Assembly (NCBI GenBank): GCA_013400115.1
Contig: VXBP01004611.1
Span: 1-64,000 of the forward strand
DNA from: Rhinopomastus cyanomelas
Lineage: Eukaryota > Chordata > Aves > Bucerotiformes > Rhinopomastidae
DNA: 64,000 nucleotides
Reading direction: 5' to 3'
Made by a program: the position numbers and the translations under genes. This document shows, one piece after another, positions 11,601 through 26,600 of this stretch (its first letter is position 1; the number at the start of each line of letters is the position of its first letter). Under the pieces are notes generated by a model. That model was not told the DNA's origin. It made no database searches and was given only the letters and a program-made list of their open reading frames with translations.

Positions 11601-14600
11601 GATCCACTCTGCACATTCAAGCATTTGAAGAGATCGGGGACTAAAAGATCATTCTACAAACTGTTGCCTTCAGCTGGAAGGCTACACAGAAAGGAGTAAA
11701 GAGGAAATTCTGGAGGAGGTACCTAGGACCTGCTTACAGTATCACAGTATCAGAGTACATTAGGGATTGGAAGGGACCTCAAGAGATCATCTAGACCAAG
11801 TTGCACAGGTGGGTATTAAACATCTCCAGAGAAGGAGACTCCATAATCTCCCTGGGCAGCCCCTTCCAGTGCTCCATCAGCCTCACTGGGAAGAAGTTCC
11901 TTCTCATATTTATGTGGAACCTCCTATGTTCCAGCTCACACCCATTGCCTCTTGTCCTATCATTAGATGACACTGAGCAGAGCCTGGTTCCAACCTCCAG
12001 ACACCCACCCTTCACATATTTATTGACATTAAGGAGGTCACTCCTCAGTCTCCTCTTCTCTAAGATAAAGAGACCCAGCTCCCTCAGCCTGTCCTCATCA
12101 GGGAGGTGTTCTACTCCATCATCCTCATTGTCTATGCTGGACTCTCTCCAGCAGCTCCACATCCCTCTTGAACTGAGGGGCCCAGAACTGGGCACAGTAT
12201 TACAGATGTGGGCTCACCAGGGAAGAGTAGAGGGATAACCTCTCTTGATCTGCTAACCACCCCACCCCAGGATGCCATTGGCCTTCTTGGCCACTGCTGG
12301 CTCATGTTCATTCTGCTGTCCACCAGTACCCCCAGGTCCCTTCCTCCTACACTGCTCTCCAACAGGTGGGTCCCCAACCTATACTGGTACCTGGGGTTGT
12401 TCTTGCCTGCCCTGTCCAACTACCAGTGGAAAAACCATGGGTAGGAAGCAAAGAAAACACATTCAGAACCATGTCTTTACCCACCATGCCTGCAAGAAAC
12501 TAAATAAAAGCACCAACCCAGCGAAACAGAGAAAGAAATGACACCCACCTCCAATAGGTGGTCCCAACAATATGGTGCAGCATTCTGCAATGGTGACCAG
12601 GCCAACAGCGCTTGTGAATCGGGCTGCTCCCACCAGGTCCATGAGGGTCTCAAAGAGCATGGCACAAACCATGCCAAAGGCCAAGCCATAAAAGATGGAG
12701 TAGACGACGAGCCCTGTGTAGCCGGAAGCCAGCGGGCACAGGAGGTGGCAGGTGCCGTTGAAAGCAATGGAGAAGCTGAAGAAGTACTGAATCCTTGGCC
12801 TCACCCACTTGCTGTTTGCAATGATGCCAGTGGCAGGTCGGGCAACCATATCCACGATAGCAAGGATTGAAAGGAGGAAAGCAGCTGAATATTCATCAAT
12901 GCCGATGTGCTTTGCGTAGGGTGCCAAGAACACAATAGGGGCAAAAAATCCCAGGAACATGAGCACATTTCCAATCAGGTAAATCAGGAAACCTCTGTGC
13001 TTAAAGAGGGAAAAGTCAAGATACTGATTGATTTTTTCACAGCAGTCCCTTTCTCCTTCATCTTCCATTTCATTCTTCACGGGGACACTGGTGGGACTTC
13101 TCATTTCCATGGCCTTTTCTTGCGAAGCATCCCTCCTTTTCTCAGTCAGCCGTGGTCTGACTGATGCTGTGGCTGCCCCGATGGGTCTGAAGAGAGCTCC
13201 TGCCACACAGCAGTGTAATAAAATTGCCCCAAGAATTAAAAAGCTGCCCCTCCAGCCAAAATTGTCAAAAAGGAACTGGTTGAGAGGAGCCAAGGTGCAA
13301 AGCATCACGGGGCTCCCTGCCATCGCAAGGCCATTTGCAATGGGTCTTTTCTTCAGGAAGTATTTCCCTATGATTATCACTGACGGCTGGAGGTTGAGAG
13401 AAAGGCCAAATCCTGGAACAGAGACAAAGAGTTGAGATGCACAATTATCCTCTTTAAAGCAAATTCACGGACAGTTGGTCCACTGGTGGCTTTTCAACCT
13501 GATGCTAGTCTGGATGCCAAGTTTGCTCAGGATATCCCTAAGCTTCTGGCTGATGCACTTGGGTAGCCAGACCCCCAAAAGACCCTTTCAGAGAACGTCC
13601 CTTCCTTTTGCATTGCAAACCTCTCCAGTGCATTATGAGCAGGAGCCAAACCTATATCTAATTGTCTGAGCTGAAAGCAAACAAGCTACACAATACGAGA
13701 AGGAACGTCTTCACAGTGAGGGTGATGGAGCACTGGAATGGGCTGCCCAGGGGGGTTGTGGAGTCTCCTTCACTGGAGATGTTTTTAAGACCCACCTGGA
13801 TATGTTCCTGTGCAACTTGGTCTAGGTGATCCTGCTGTGGCAGGGGGATTGGACTAGATGACCTTTCGAGGTCCCTTCCAGTCCGTAATGATTCTGTGAT
13901 TCTATAATTCAGTGACTGCTGGCTGGTTTTGTCCAGACACAGCAGACCTGCTGGAGAACAACCTGTATCTATCAGAAAGAAGTTATAATTCCCAGTTTGA
14001 GGCAGAGTGTTCTGGCTTGGACAGCACTAACCACCAGTGCACATCCCTCCATGAGTGGTGGGTGCCCCACACTGCTGCCAGGCAGGCAGACTGACACAGA
14101 GAACCACATCACCCTTCTCAGCCACTACTAATTTGGTGGTGGGCACTATCCAGGTCTGATGCAGAAGACTAAGAGGTCTGTAAGTCCACAGCAAAAGAGC
14201 TACTGAAGGTGCTAATTAACCAGGACCCTCAAGTACTTCTTTTAATTAAAAAGCATTTGGATATATAAGTGGCATTACAAACGGGCACTGCTAATTCAGT
14301 CAGCCCGCTTCCCTTGCTCGGGTGAAGCCTGAAGGCAGACAGACCAAGCGCTGCGATGGCCGCAGCCTTCTGTGGCTCTGTTTGAGTGCGCCACGATAGT
14401 CACCTTTTCTTTTCAAACAGAATTTCCTTTAGAAGTTAATTTTTCAGAACCCCATCAAAATGGCTTTTTAAAATGGTGCCACATCTTTCCCTCCCTGTCA
14501 TCCAGCAGAGGATGATTCACATTAGAACAAAGCAGAAATGTAATCCTTGAAGTGATTATATCAGAGAACATGAATCCTGAAAATAGGGTCACGCAGACTT

Positions 14601-17600
14601 TTTCTTGTTCATTAGTCTATATAATTAGTTTGTTTAACTCTGCAGTGCGTAATTAGGCGTATTGCTTTACAGAAGAGAATTTAGAAAGGTCAAGGTCCTC
14701 AAAATTAATTAAGGAGCCCTATCATGAGCTGCTGATAGAGTAGAATCCCACTGATGCAGCAGAAATGATCTGACATTGGACAGCTTCAATTCGAACGCTT
14801 TTACACAGTTATGATATTTGCAAAGTCCAAGATTGGGTTTTGCTTTTAATTACTTGGAAGTTTACAATATTAAAACTAAATTGGAATGGAAACATATTAA
14901 AATTAACCTTCATGCGAAACAGTCTCAGCAGGAACGTTTCTAGATGGTCCATATATTTGGTAGGGTGTGACTTTAGGAACCAGATCCTGCTCATAATGCA
15001 CAAGGGGCCAAATTCATCCCCACGAGAGGTTTGGCCTTAGAGCTGGAGATGCAAAACAGAGCCTTGGGTGGGGAACACTCATACACAGGAGCACATCTTA
15101 CCTCACCCGAGGAGGTACAACATGCTGTGGCAGAGGGACTGGGCTAGTGGGGTGGTTAACAGATCAAGAGAGGTTCTTCTTCCCCACTACTCTGCCCTGG
15201 TGAAACCACATCTGGAGTATTGTGTCCAGTTCTGGGTCCCACAGTTCAAGAGGGATGTGGAGCTGCTGGAGGAAATCCAGGGTAGGACAACGAGGATGAT
15301 GAAGGAGGTGGAGAACCTCCCTTATGACGGAAGGCTGAGGGAGCTGGGTCTCTTTAGCTTGGAGAAGAGGTGACTGAGGGGTGACCTCATTAATGTCTAC
15401 AAATACGTGAATGGTGGGTGTCAGCAGGATGGAGCCAGGCTCTTCTCAATGTCATCTAGTGATAGGATGAGGGGCAATGGTTGTAAGCTGGAACATAGGA
15501 GGTTCCACATCAACCTGAGAAGGAACTTCTTCCCAGTGAGGGTGACGGAGCACTGGAAGGGGCTGCCCAGGGGGGTTTTGGAGTCTCCTTCATGGGAAAT
15601 GTTTAAGACCCGCCTGGATGTGTTCCGGTGTGTCCAGGTGATCCTGCTGCGACAGTGGAATTGGACTGGGTGATCTTTTGAGGTCCCTTCCAATCCCTAA
15701 TGATTCTATGATTCTACGAACATGGTGGTTTAGAGTTTGCTTTAGCTCCTGAGAAAAACTCCAGGATGATAATTAAGGGCAACCACCTTTTCCACAGAAT
15801 TACTTTTGGTAGAGACCTACCACACACAGTTGCAGAGAAGGAAAATCAGACTGGATGCCAGCTACCCACTCAAACAATAATCAGCTCAAATTTTTTATTA
15901 TGTGAACATGCCAGTCAGACAAATCTAATTTAATATTACCTCATGCTCTCCCCATTAATTAAATTTGGAGTGTTTTAAACTGTCTGACTGGAATTTCAAT
16001 TTACTTTAAGCTTTTGGCTGACTTCAGTTGGAAATACTTGTTTTGCATTTTACTCAAATACTTTTATCCATTTTACTCAAATAACCACATTTTTCCCCCA
16101 GAGACATGACCAGTGCTGCTTCATGAACAGAAGCAAGCCTGTTCCAGAAGGAGCATCCTTCCCCAGAACAAATACTTCTCCCTCATATTAGAAGGAAGCA
16201 AGTGGTGCTACAGGAGTGAGCTGAGTAGCTATTGATCTCATCCTTACTTTATTAGCAGGGGAGGATTCTACCATCAGTAAACGATTCACCCTAGATCCCT
16301 GTTAATTTTGTGGTGGTCTAATTGGAAGAGATTGAACTAAACTCTGACCAGTCAGTACTGCCTTGTGTTTAGATTTGAAATTTACTGCTTCCACCTCCGA
16401 CTAACCAGCCAAAACATCTATTTAATGCAGCCAGGCTGGCATCTATCCAGGTCGACAGCTTGCAAACCCCATTTCTTTGCCTAAGCACCATCGGGAATCA
16501 AGTGAGGAAGAGCACACGGCTTTCACAGCCCATGCACAGTGCCCCAGCAGCCCACAGCTTGGTGCCATCAAGGACAGAGCTGCTTCAGAGCTGCCTCTGA
16601 CAGCAGAGCCTGGTCCCTGCTCTGCATGCAAATGGCAAAAGAGATAATCAAGAAAGCAACTGAGATTGCCGTGTCTAATCCCTCCACCGTAAACAGATAC
16701 TTGCTCCTCTGATGAGGTTTCTATTAATATGCCAAAGGCACGGGCAAGTAGCAGAGACCTCCTAGTAGCAACCACCTTATTTTTATCTCCATCCCTGCAA
16801 ATTACACGAACTCGGTCTTTCACATCAGTCTGTTTCCTTCTCAGGCCGGTAGGAAGGAGGCTAAAAGAATGTGCTGTCCACAGGTTGCTTTCCAGTCATT
16901 ACAAATCAGCTTTACAGCAGCCCCTCTCCGCGCCCAGCAACGCTGTCTTGGCTGCGTGATGAGCAGGCAGCATCATAATCGCCCTTGTTAGGCTTGTTCC
17001 ATGTTAGGCTTGACCAGTGAAAGCTCTTCAGGTGCAATCAGAGGCACGGAGCATGTTAGCAGGATTACAGGCACCGTCCCTCCTCTGTCACATCAGCATT
17101 CCTTCCCCAGCACGCACGCCTGGCCGGAAGATGATGGGTTATTAGCTAACACCCATCCACGCAGCTGCCCTCATTCAGCAGGCGGGAGGGAAAGACAGAC
17201 CCAGCAACCAACGTGCTTGGCTGAGGAAACATCACAGCGTTAGAGACGAGGACAGTTGGGCCAGTTTGCCCCTGCACGCTGTTACTGGCACGAGGGCTAC
17301 ACCAGTCCATACTGGCAGCTCATGCTACCAGCTCTCTGTTCTCAGCAGAACAGATCTGCAAAGATATGCAGGGACAAAAAACAGGGTGGTGGATCACTGG
17401 AACAGGTTTCCTCGAGATGCAGTGGGGACCTTATCCCCGGAGACATTCAAGGTCAGGCTTGATGGGGCTCTGGGCAGACTGCTCTAGTTAGAGATGTCCC
17501 TGCTTGCTGTAGAGGGGTTGGACTAGACGACCTTCAGATGTCCCTTCCAACCCAATACATTCAATGCTGCTATGAGATCAGCTTTGAGCTGCACTGGGAA

Positions 17601-20600
17601 TGATGATTCTACAAGTACACAAAGTGAAAACAGGAACTGGTGCCTTCCTACAGCCCTGTTCCTTGCCTGTGCCCTTCTGCCCACCAAAATGCATACATTT
17701 CAGCAAAGGGTTTATGGTTTCCATGTGCTAATCCAGCATTAGTCAACTTGCTAGAGGACATTTGTTTAGCAGCAAATGGTGCGAGCTCGTGCATCGATAA
17801 ATATTGAATTTATATCCATGGGAGACATTGGATGCTTTCATTTCTCATCACTTTGTTTCTGGAATCTCTCTTAAGGAATCTGCAAGATTTATTCATTCAG
17901 TAATAGCAGTGCTTCATCTAAGCCAACGAGTCTCTTAAGAAAGAGTAAGGTTTAAGAGAGAGAATCCTACGTGGGGATTTATTTGCTGCCGTAAAGATTT
18001 AATAAAGCAATATTGGTGTAGGAGAACAGGGTGGCAAAGTTTCTGTCCCAATTTACTTTGCTAGTGGCTGGGTTTATTGATTCCAAACGTTGAGTTTGCA
18101 CTTTTCATGTTCAAAAAGCAGCACCACTTAATGTGGTTGCAGAGAGATGGGGAACAGTCATTACAACACACAACCTCCCACCTCAAAAGCCAATTTTGAA
18201 CTCACTGTGTCGTGTTCCCAGGCAGATGTCCCAGCTGCACTGCAAGAAACATTGGCTGCACCTTAGCCAAAATAATCAATTAGAAAATGCTTACAATTAA
18301 GCATCTACAGTCACACAGGTGGAGAACTCCAGTCCATCCATCTGTAAAAGCAATGGCCCCAGCACCTGCAGCCTCTAAAGATGCTGGGCTGAGCCCATGC
18401 CTTCTCCTATTGGAAATTCTCCTGTTTGAATCCCCAGTATGGAAATTCACGGTTCAATAGAGACAATTCAAACTGTAACTTCAATAAGGGAACATAACTG
18501 CTTCTCAGTAGAAGATTCTGCACCTGCAATCAACTCCAGTAGTTATTTTCTGGTAAAGGACCTCCTAACCTCACAAGCAGGCGAAGCGCAAGTAAATTAA
18601 AGCAAACCTCTGAAATCTCATTTCTTGTATCTCAGAGAGAAGAGATAACACAGGAGCGCAGGTGCTTCCTTCATGGTCACACTCACATCTGGCAGGGCTT
18701 TCTTGCCCTGGGCCGAGCACAGTCAATCCACACTCGCTTCAGCGGGAGCTGAGGGCACTGATGGCCATCCTCACCATCGCCTCTGGCCAAGAGCACTCAT
18801 CTGCAAAGATCCTGCACGCGATGTCAGCCAGGTGAACACGATGCTTAGCAGGGCACATGCTCTTTGCAAAAGTCCATCTGGAGCAGTTAATAAGCAAGGG
18901 AGTCAGAAGTGGGACCTTGTCCTACCAGCTTGCCATTGCGTTTAGCTGAGATGGCCACGTGTGGATGCCCCAAGCCCTCAGAAGTGACCCTGAAGTGCAA
19001 GCTGAAAGACGTTTTCCTCTTACCTGTAACGAAGCCCACACAGATGTAGAGCTGCAGGATGCTGGTGCAGAAGGCAGCTGAGACCATCCCAATGCCACAC
19101 AGGAGGCCACCAAACATAACCACGGGTCGGCTGCCATAGCGGTTCACTAAAATACTGCTAATGGGACCTGGGGAAAGAGCGCAAAACAGGCATTGAGGTA
19201 GGAATCTCGTGACAGAAGAGCATGTTTGACACAAAGCAGGCAAAACTCTGCAGTATCAGTGCCTCTGAGGTGCTGCTGACAGCTTCTGGAGGGACTTTGG
19301 GAAGCAAAGAGAAAAAGAGAGAAAGTTGGCAGCACGTCTCATGCTGCACAGTGGCTGTGGAGTCGGTGACAGCTCCTGCCCCCAGCACTTCCAAGAGTCA
19401 CTGGAGAAGGCAAATGGCAACAGCAGATCAGGTGAATACACACGTTCAACATGGGAGTTTATCGATTTATGATGATGCTAAACCATACACACAAAGCAGC
19501 GGCTCACGTTACGAGGCCGGTATCTTCGCTACTGCTGCATTTTTAATGCCTCTATTTAATGCAGTTCCGATACTGCTGACCAGGATTGAAGCTTCAGCAG
19601 AACGGCTGTTAATTAAATCTTAATAGCAATCTATGGAGGTAGAAAGAGTTTGGGATGATGGATTAGCCAGAAGTCAAAACAAACCAGTTTGGTCTTGCGT
19701 TTACGTAAAGAGGTGGTTCAGGAAAGTGCAAAATGATGGTAGGGAAATGGCTTAACACAGTCTGTGTACACTGAAGGAAAGCTTTGAGATCTGAGTAGAA
19801 CGTGCCAGCAGCTTTAGAATCATAGAATCATTCAGGTTGGAAAAGACCCTCGGGGTCTTCAAGTCCAATCGTCAATCCTACTCTGCATGTTCACCCCTAA
19901 ACCAGATCCCCCAACACTACATCTAAACGACTTTTCAACACATCCATGGATGGTGACTCAACCTCCACCCTGGGCAGCCCAGTCCAGCGCCTGACCACTC
20001 TCTCAATAAAGAATTTTTTACTGATGTCCAATCATCTAAACCTACACTGTTGGAGCTTGAAACCCTTCCCTCTGGTTCTGTCACTAATTATCTGTGAGAA
20101 GAGACCAGCACCAACATCTCTACAGTGTCCTTTCAGGTAGCTGTAGAGAGCTATGAGATCTACCCTTAGCCTCATCTTCCTCAAACTAAACAGCCCCAGC
20201 TCTCTCAATCTCTCATAAGATTTATTCTCCAGGCCCTTTACCAGCTTCACTGTCCTCCTCTGCACTCGCTCCAGCACCTCGATGTCTCCCTTGTACTTTG
20301 GGCAAGAGGAAAGATAGGAGGTCTTGTGTGTAGTAGCCTCAGCCAGCTGGAGAACTGGTAAGAATCACAGACTGTATGTCAGAGGGACCTAGGCTGTCTC
20401 AGGACTAACCTCCTTCTCAAGGCAAAGCCAACTCTGCAGTTAGATCAGGCTGAGAAGCCAAGACAAGAGAAGGCAAACTGCAGGAAAGAGCATCCAGAAG
20501 TCAAGGATTGACAGGTAAGGGGAAGATTCTCAATTATCCAAAAACCTGGAACCAAAATGCTGGATTTTTTATGATGGAAATGAGGCAGGGGGATACAGGC

Positions 20601-23600
20601 AGCATTTAGCATCACAGCCTACCTAACTACTTCAGCACAGCAACGGTGTTTGAGAGCCCGGTGAGCCTGTTGGCCTTCCTTCCTGCATTACGAACAGCCC
20701 ATGCCATCCACGTACAGATTACTGGAAGTGCGTATTTTAAGCTTAGAGTCGTCTCTGAAGAGCCTGACTGTGGGATCTACCTCGCCACAGAGTCATTTGG
20801 TCAGATGTTTACCTTTGCTTAAATAAACTCAGCCAGAAATAATGTCTGAGCTCTTTCCGGACCCTGTAAACCACAGCGTAGGAGAGCACAGGAGCTAGAC
20901 CCCACAACCCCAATGTCGTTGGGGTTACAGCATGCAAGAACAAAAAGCCACAGGTATGACTGGTTTAATCTAGGGAAGGAAGCCCAGTGACACTTCTGTA
21001 ACCTGTAAAATGCTTTTCACTCGATGTCTGAGCTCAAACACTCATAAATTAAATCATGGAATCACAGAACATTAGGGATTGGAAGGGACCTCGAAAGATC
21101 ATCCAGTCCAATCCCCCTGCCAGAGCAGGAAACACACAGGAGCACATTCTTAACAGCACATCCCTGTAGCTGCGTGATCTGTGAGCTGGTCCTATCAGAT
21201 GCCCTACTCAGCTAAAACTTCTGTGACTATATAATAATGGAAGGGGGTTTTTAGCCTAATGCTGGAACTGGCTTCACATCCCGGTATCCTTCTGCTGCAC
21301 AGAGGTCTGTGAGAAGTTGTGAGGGCAGTGCCACGTATTTCAGACCAGCACAGCAGGAAAGGGACCCCCTTCTCACCGAGTTTCCCCTGGTTCCTAGGCA
21401 CAGCTAGCACTTGCACCATGCTCGAGCTGGTCTCTGCATGTCCTGTAATTCAATAGATCGAGCCAGTGCTCCTCGGAAAGGCACCGACACATTTATCTGC
21501 AGCCTGAGGGCATGGCAGCTCTTCCATTTTTCAATTTTCCACATGTCCGCATTTCTCCAAAATCAATCTAATTACTCAGCTAAGAAAATGTGGTTTCAAT
21601 TACCTTCTCCCACTGGAAGAGGACTTTCACTTTGGCCCTAAAACTACAGGATGCTGTACTGCAGAGCAGAGCAGCTAAAGCCCACAAGGTTCCTACTAAG
21701 GTCCCTCTCCTGCTCTGACTCCAGGCAGCTCCCCTGCTCACAGATGTCCCACTCTTGCAACATCTACTCTAGAAGGGAAAGATGAACCCAGTCGGTCTCA
21801 CTGCAGTCCAGAAGCTGCTGCTTTGGCTTCACCTCCCAGTAAGGATGGGTTTGGACCCTGAGCAGGCGATGAACTGGAAGGGATGAGGGTGGGACACATT
21901 TTTCACTGCTTCCCAGCTTTGGGGACAAGCCAGGGTAGAGGCTGGAGTAAACGAAAGCAAAAGTTCACATCCCAACCACTGGCCTTACAGATGAGAGCAC
22001 CCTCCCTGTGCCCCTGGTGAACCTTCCATGACTGGGCAGTGTCCTCAACCACATCCCAACTTATTAAGCCACAAGACCACAATTGCTCCTTGTTCTTGTG
22101 TGACCTTCAGCAAACAGCCTTCATCTGCTGTAACCGGTGTTATCAGTTCTGCAGGGGGATAATCAGTCCCACTTGTTTGCTCCCAGTCATTCCAGTTGGG
22201 GAGCTGTGGTCTCAAATGCCTTATCTGTCCAGGCTGGGCAGAGCTCACAGGGAATTGTGACAAGCTTCAGAGCCAGTGTAAACCCTTCTCCTTCACAGCC
22301 TGACCCCTTAGGTCCTGCCTCTTTGAGGCTGCTTTGCTGAAGCAGCACAGTGTATGGGATCCCAGTATGTGCTTGTGAGTGGCACCATCTGATCTCCTAA
22401 CCAGCCTCACCTTCATAGGACTGACAGTTGGAGACCTATAGGGTACTAAGTGCAGCCAGTTAGAGGAGAAAACAGGAGCAGGGCATCCAGACTAAACCTT
22501 TCCAGTCACTGGAGAATCCACAGCAAAGGCCATGATGAGCACTCAAATTGAGAGATCAGCTAGACCCACACGTGACTGAGACACCAGAGAATCCCAGCTG
22601 TTGAGCAGGGAACCCAAACCTCCCTGTCCTGCTGCTCGCAAGCTGAAGGTTTTGTCCTAGTCCTGAGCAGACATTTCAAACCCATTGAAGCAAAGCCCAA
22701 ATCACATCCCCCAAATTACTTCCGCTGAAGTCGTCGGACCTACAGAAACGTCCGTAAGCTTTAGCAGAGCAGCGTTCAGAAAGGGCCGCATCTCCCAGCA
22801 GCAGCTGGCGCACGCGATGTGTCACACAGCCGTGCACACTTCAGCGCGCACACCCAGCCCGTGTGGGCAGCTGCGTGAAGCACTGACACCAACACCTTCA
22901 CCCTGCCCGGGTGTCTTCAAGGATCAGCATCACACAACAGACCCAACAGACCTCTCCTGCCTCCTCTGCGTCATGGGATGACCCACCCGATCCAAACCAG
23001 GACACTGCCGCACGTGTATTGCTCGCAGGGGGCTGGGTAGCCATCAGATCTCAGGTAACACGTTGTGGGGAGCTTTGGAAAGCATCAAATAGCTCAACCC
23101 AGGGTAGAGGAATTAAAAGAGGGGACAACAAAGCCAGCGCTGCGGTTGTGGGGAAGAGGAAGCACAGTGACTGCTTTGCTTGCAGCTACTGTCAAAATTA
23201 AAAGCGTGACAGCTCCTGGAAACACGGTGGGACTGAGCGCAGGACCTGTCATTTACCAGGTACCCAGGCAGCATGAAAAGAATCGAGATGCTGCGTGTTA
23301 CCACAGGGAACCCATCCGCAGCGACAGCGTGCGCTCTGCAGACCCCAGGGCACCTTCACTTGCTACTACCTGCCTGGCCAGACGTGCTGGAACCACGGGC
23401 TCCCCGTCCTGGCGTGCAGACTGTATCTTCCTTCTGCAAAGCAACAGCGGGAGAAGGTAACAGGAGTGGGGATGATCTTAAGTTTCTTAATTTACAGAGT
23501 CAGGTGAGAATGGGGCAGGAGGAACAGCTGGCAGAAAGCTTCACTTTGCAGAAGCAGCACCGTCACTGCTGCCAAAGTCCCAGAACAGACACAGCAAGAA

Positions 23601-26600
23601 GCAAAAGCTACCTCAGCAGCTGAGAATGGCCCCAGTGCATGGCTGCTCTGGGACCCAGGCTGCCAGGGCTAGTGCCACCTGGCCACCACTGTCCCCACAA
23701 CCCATCACCACAGCAGCATCACAGCTTCTTATGAGGAAATTAGGAGGACAATTTAATCATTCCCATCCCTCAATACACTACAGGAACAAGGCTGCTGACA
23801 CAGGGGTGGTAGCAGCCAGTGCTTCCCTGAGGGTAGGGATGGCACTTCCACCCACACAGCCTTAAGAAACAAGTCAGCTGCTTCCACAACCCAGAAAGGG
23901 TGTCAGGAGGATGGAGCCAGGCTCTTCTCAAGGTCATCTAGTGATAGGACAAGGGGCAGTGGGTGTGAGCAGGAACATAGGATGTTCAACATAAATATGA
24001 GAAGGAACTTCTTCACAGTGAGGGTGACAGGGCACTGGAACAGGCTGCCCAGGGGATTTGTAGAGTCTCCTTCTCTGGAGACGTTTAAAACCCACCTGGA
24101 TGTGTTCCTGTGGGAGTGGGATTGGACTAGATGATCTTTCGAGGTCCCTTCCAATCGCTAAAGTTCTGTGATTCTGTGAACCCTCCCGACAAGCTTCCAG
24201 CTGCAGCCATCATTTATCATCCATCACAAGGGGATCACACAAGACAGAGCAGGACACAGAAGCTATGCTGAGCTGCATCGTGCTGCTGGCTTTGCTTGGA
24301 GCCGTGTTTGCAGCCCTGCACCTCCCCTGGCTCACGGGGCACTGCTGGGGAACACGCTGTCCAGTGCAGGTACCATCCTCCCTTGGGCAAGAACAAAGGC
24401 AGCTTGTTCAACACCCCTAATTTTACACCCCAAGGCCTCGCACAGCAGGATGCAAACAAAGGGGGATCTGCCCACACTGAAGCTCTGCAGTGCAACAGTT
24501 CTCACCAAAGATCCCAAAAGATGCTCCTGGGACGATGGCACTCCTGGAAGACTGATGTGATGTAAAGCGCTATCCTCAGCCCACATAAATCATGCTGGTT
24601 TAGTGCTTGTCCTGTAGAAAGCTCCTCTTTGCTCACAGCCGTGGCAGGTTTCCATTCATTGTTAGCTGGTACATGAAAGGCCATGTCAGAGAAGCTGATC
24701 TTGGCGGCAAGCAAAAGGCAGCGACTCGCCGGTGGGAAATACAGCCAGCCCCAGCTCATTTGTTAGCTTGTCCAATTACTTTTCACCTTGAGTTTTGTGT
24801 TTGCAGAAGCGAAAAGGACCCTGAAGAGGAGATTACAAACCCATAAAAAACATGCAAAACTCCCCGGACTCTCCTCGCTTCTCCTCCACAAAGCCAGGCC
24901 ATCGTGTCATTTATTCGTCTTGAGCCGCCGAGCGACGATCCAGAGAGGATGGTAACCCGGGGTTGACATCTAACAAGAAATATCAATCCCGAGGGGCTTA
25001 AACTCTTGTGAGTAGGACAGGGCTCACAAAGGAGACGCCCGAATCGCCTTCCTCTTTTCCTCAGCAAGCCTGATGAAACTTTTATGAGCTGTTAAAGTTT
25101 TGCAGCGTCGGTGCAGAACACCAATGCATTTTTAACAAGGACTAAAGCATCCTTCTCTCCCAGACCCCTGACCATACACACGTATTTCTCCCTGGTCTAT
25201 AAAGTTTGGGGGGTTTTTTTAACCTTAACCTACTACTAACAGACACGGTTTTCCCCCTTTGTGGTGGAACTGGGCTTGGATGAATTTCTGCTGAACTATT
25301 TCTGTGCAGGGGTCTCAGAGAAGCAGCTAAGAGCTGAGGCCCTGAAGGACAGACTTGATCTGGGGCATCCTGCTGTGGCAGGGGGATTGGACGGGATGAT
25401 CTTTCAAGGTCCCTTCCAACCCCTAATGTTCTGAGATTCTGTGTTTTTCCAGGTTACACAAGAGTGACCTTCTGACAGTGGCACAGAGCCACTGCAAACA
25501 TTCTACATCTATAAAAAGCCAGCTGATGGCCATGCAGATGATAAGAAGATCAAGCTTCAAAATACTCCATCGCATGGCCCCCAGTCCTGGCAGTTTTAGG
25601 ACCACCAGTGCCCCCATCACTGAGGCTGCCACATGCACATCAGCTTCTCCACAACAACAAGTGTCTCCCAGGAGCTGACACTGTGCAGAAACACTGGTCA
25701 GCACCACCAGAACTGCCCAGATAGTCAAGGTTTTCCAAACCGCTGTGAAAACACGGATCATTCTAAAGACCTCGGCGCAACGTGTCTGGCGTCTGCTGTG
25801 CGGAGTCACTGGGGATGTTAGAAGGAGCAGAGAGTCCTCAGCTGCGAAGAAAGGGGGAGAAATCATTTATACTAATAAAAGAAAGTCTATTATTACACTA
25901 GTAGTAAAACAATGGCAGGAGCAGTCCTGCAATTTCCTCAGTAATAATCTCAGTTCCTCGGTGGAATAACAACACTGCCTTTGGCCTCGGAATTTATCCA
26001 CCAGGGTACCAGCCCATTGTCACAGAGCAGCCTCCTCATTACCCTGCAAATGAAAGCAAGTGCCCCCATGTTATTAACACGCTGCCAGCACCTCCCAGGG
26101 CAGAGAGGGTCACAGTCAGCACCCAGTACCGATGTGCACCCTGAAAGAGATGGACTGGCAAAACATGGGGCACGGCTGCAACAGCAGGGTTAAGTACTTC
26201 GGCTTTTTAGTCTTTTGCATTGCCAGAAGGCCAAGGTCCAGGACCCAGAGAGCTGATGCTCTTGTTTGTCACCAGGGCTTGTAGAGCCGCTGCTGACCAG
26301 CTGCCCTGCAGGAACTGAGCCCTGCACCCCATGGCTGCTCCAGGTCACCAGAGGAGAACCGGTGGTACCTGGCAATAATTACTAGTGTATTACTAGTCTC
26401 AGCCACTTGGTTCAGATGGTTTGGTTTGTACCCACAAAGGGTGGAAGCCCTTAGACAAGCAGTGCTCCTGCAGGCAGAGCTGCTGCAGACAGGGCAGCCA
26501 TGCACACTAGTGGTGGAGGAAAAGCAGGAGCTACTGAACATCCCATGTGACAGCCACAGCATCACAGACCCCTCTGCCAGACCCCAAAGGGCAGTTTCCA

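Noticed and set aside
25423..25866. 147-codon minus-strand frame with hydrophobic stretches
   Set aside because: No domain recognised, its 3' end runs into a CR1 tip, and no splice or promoter context supports it. Could be chance.
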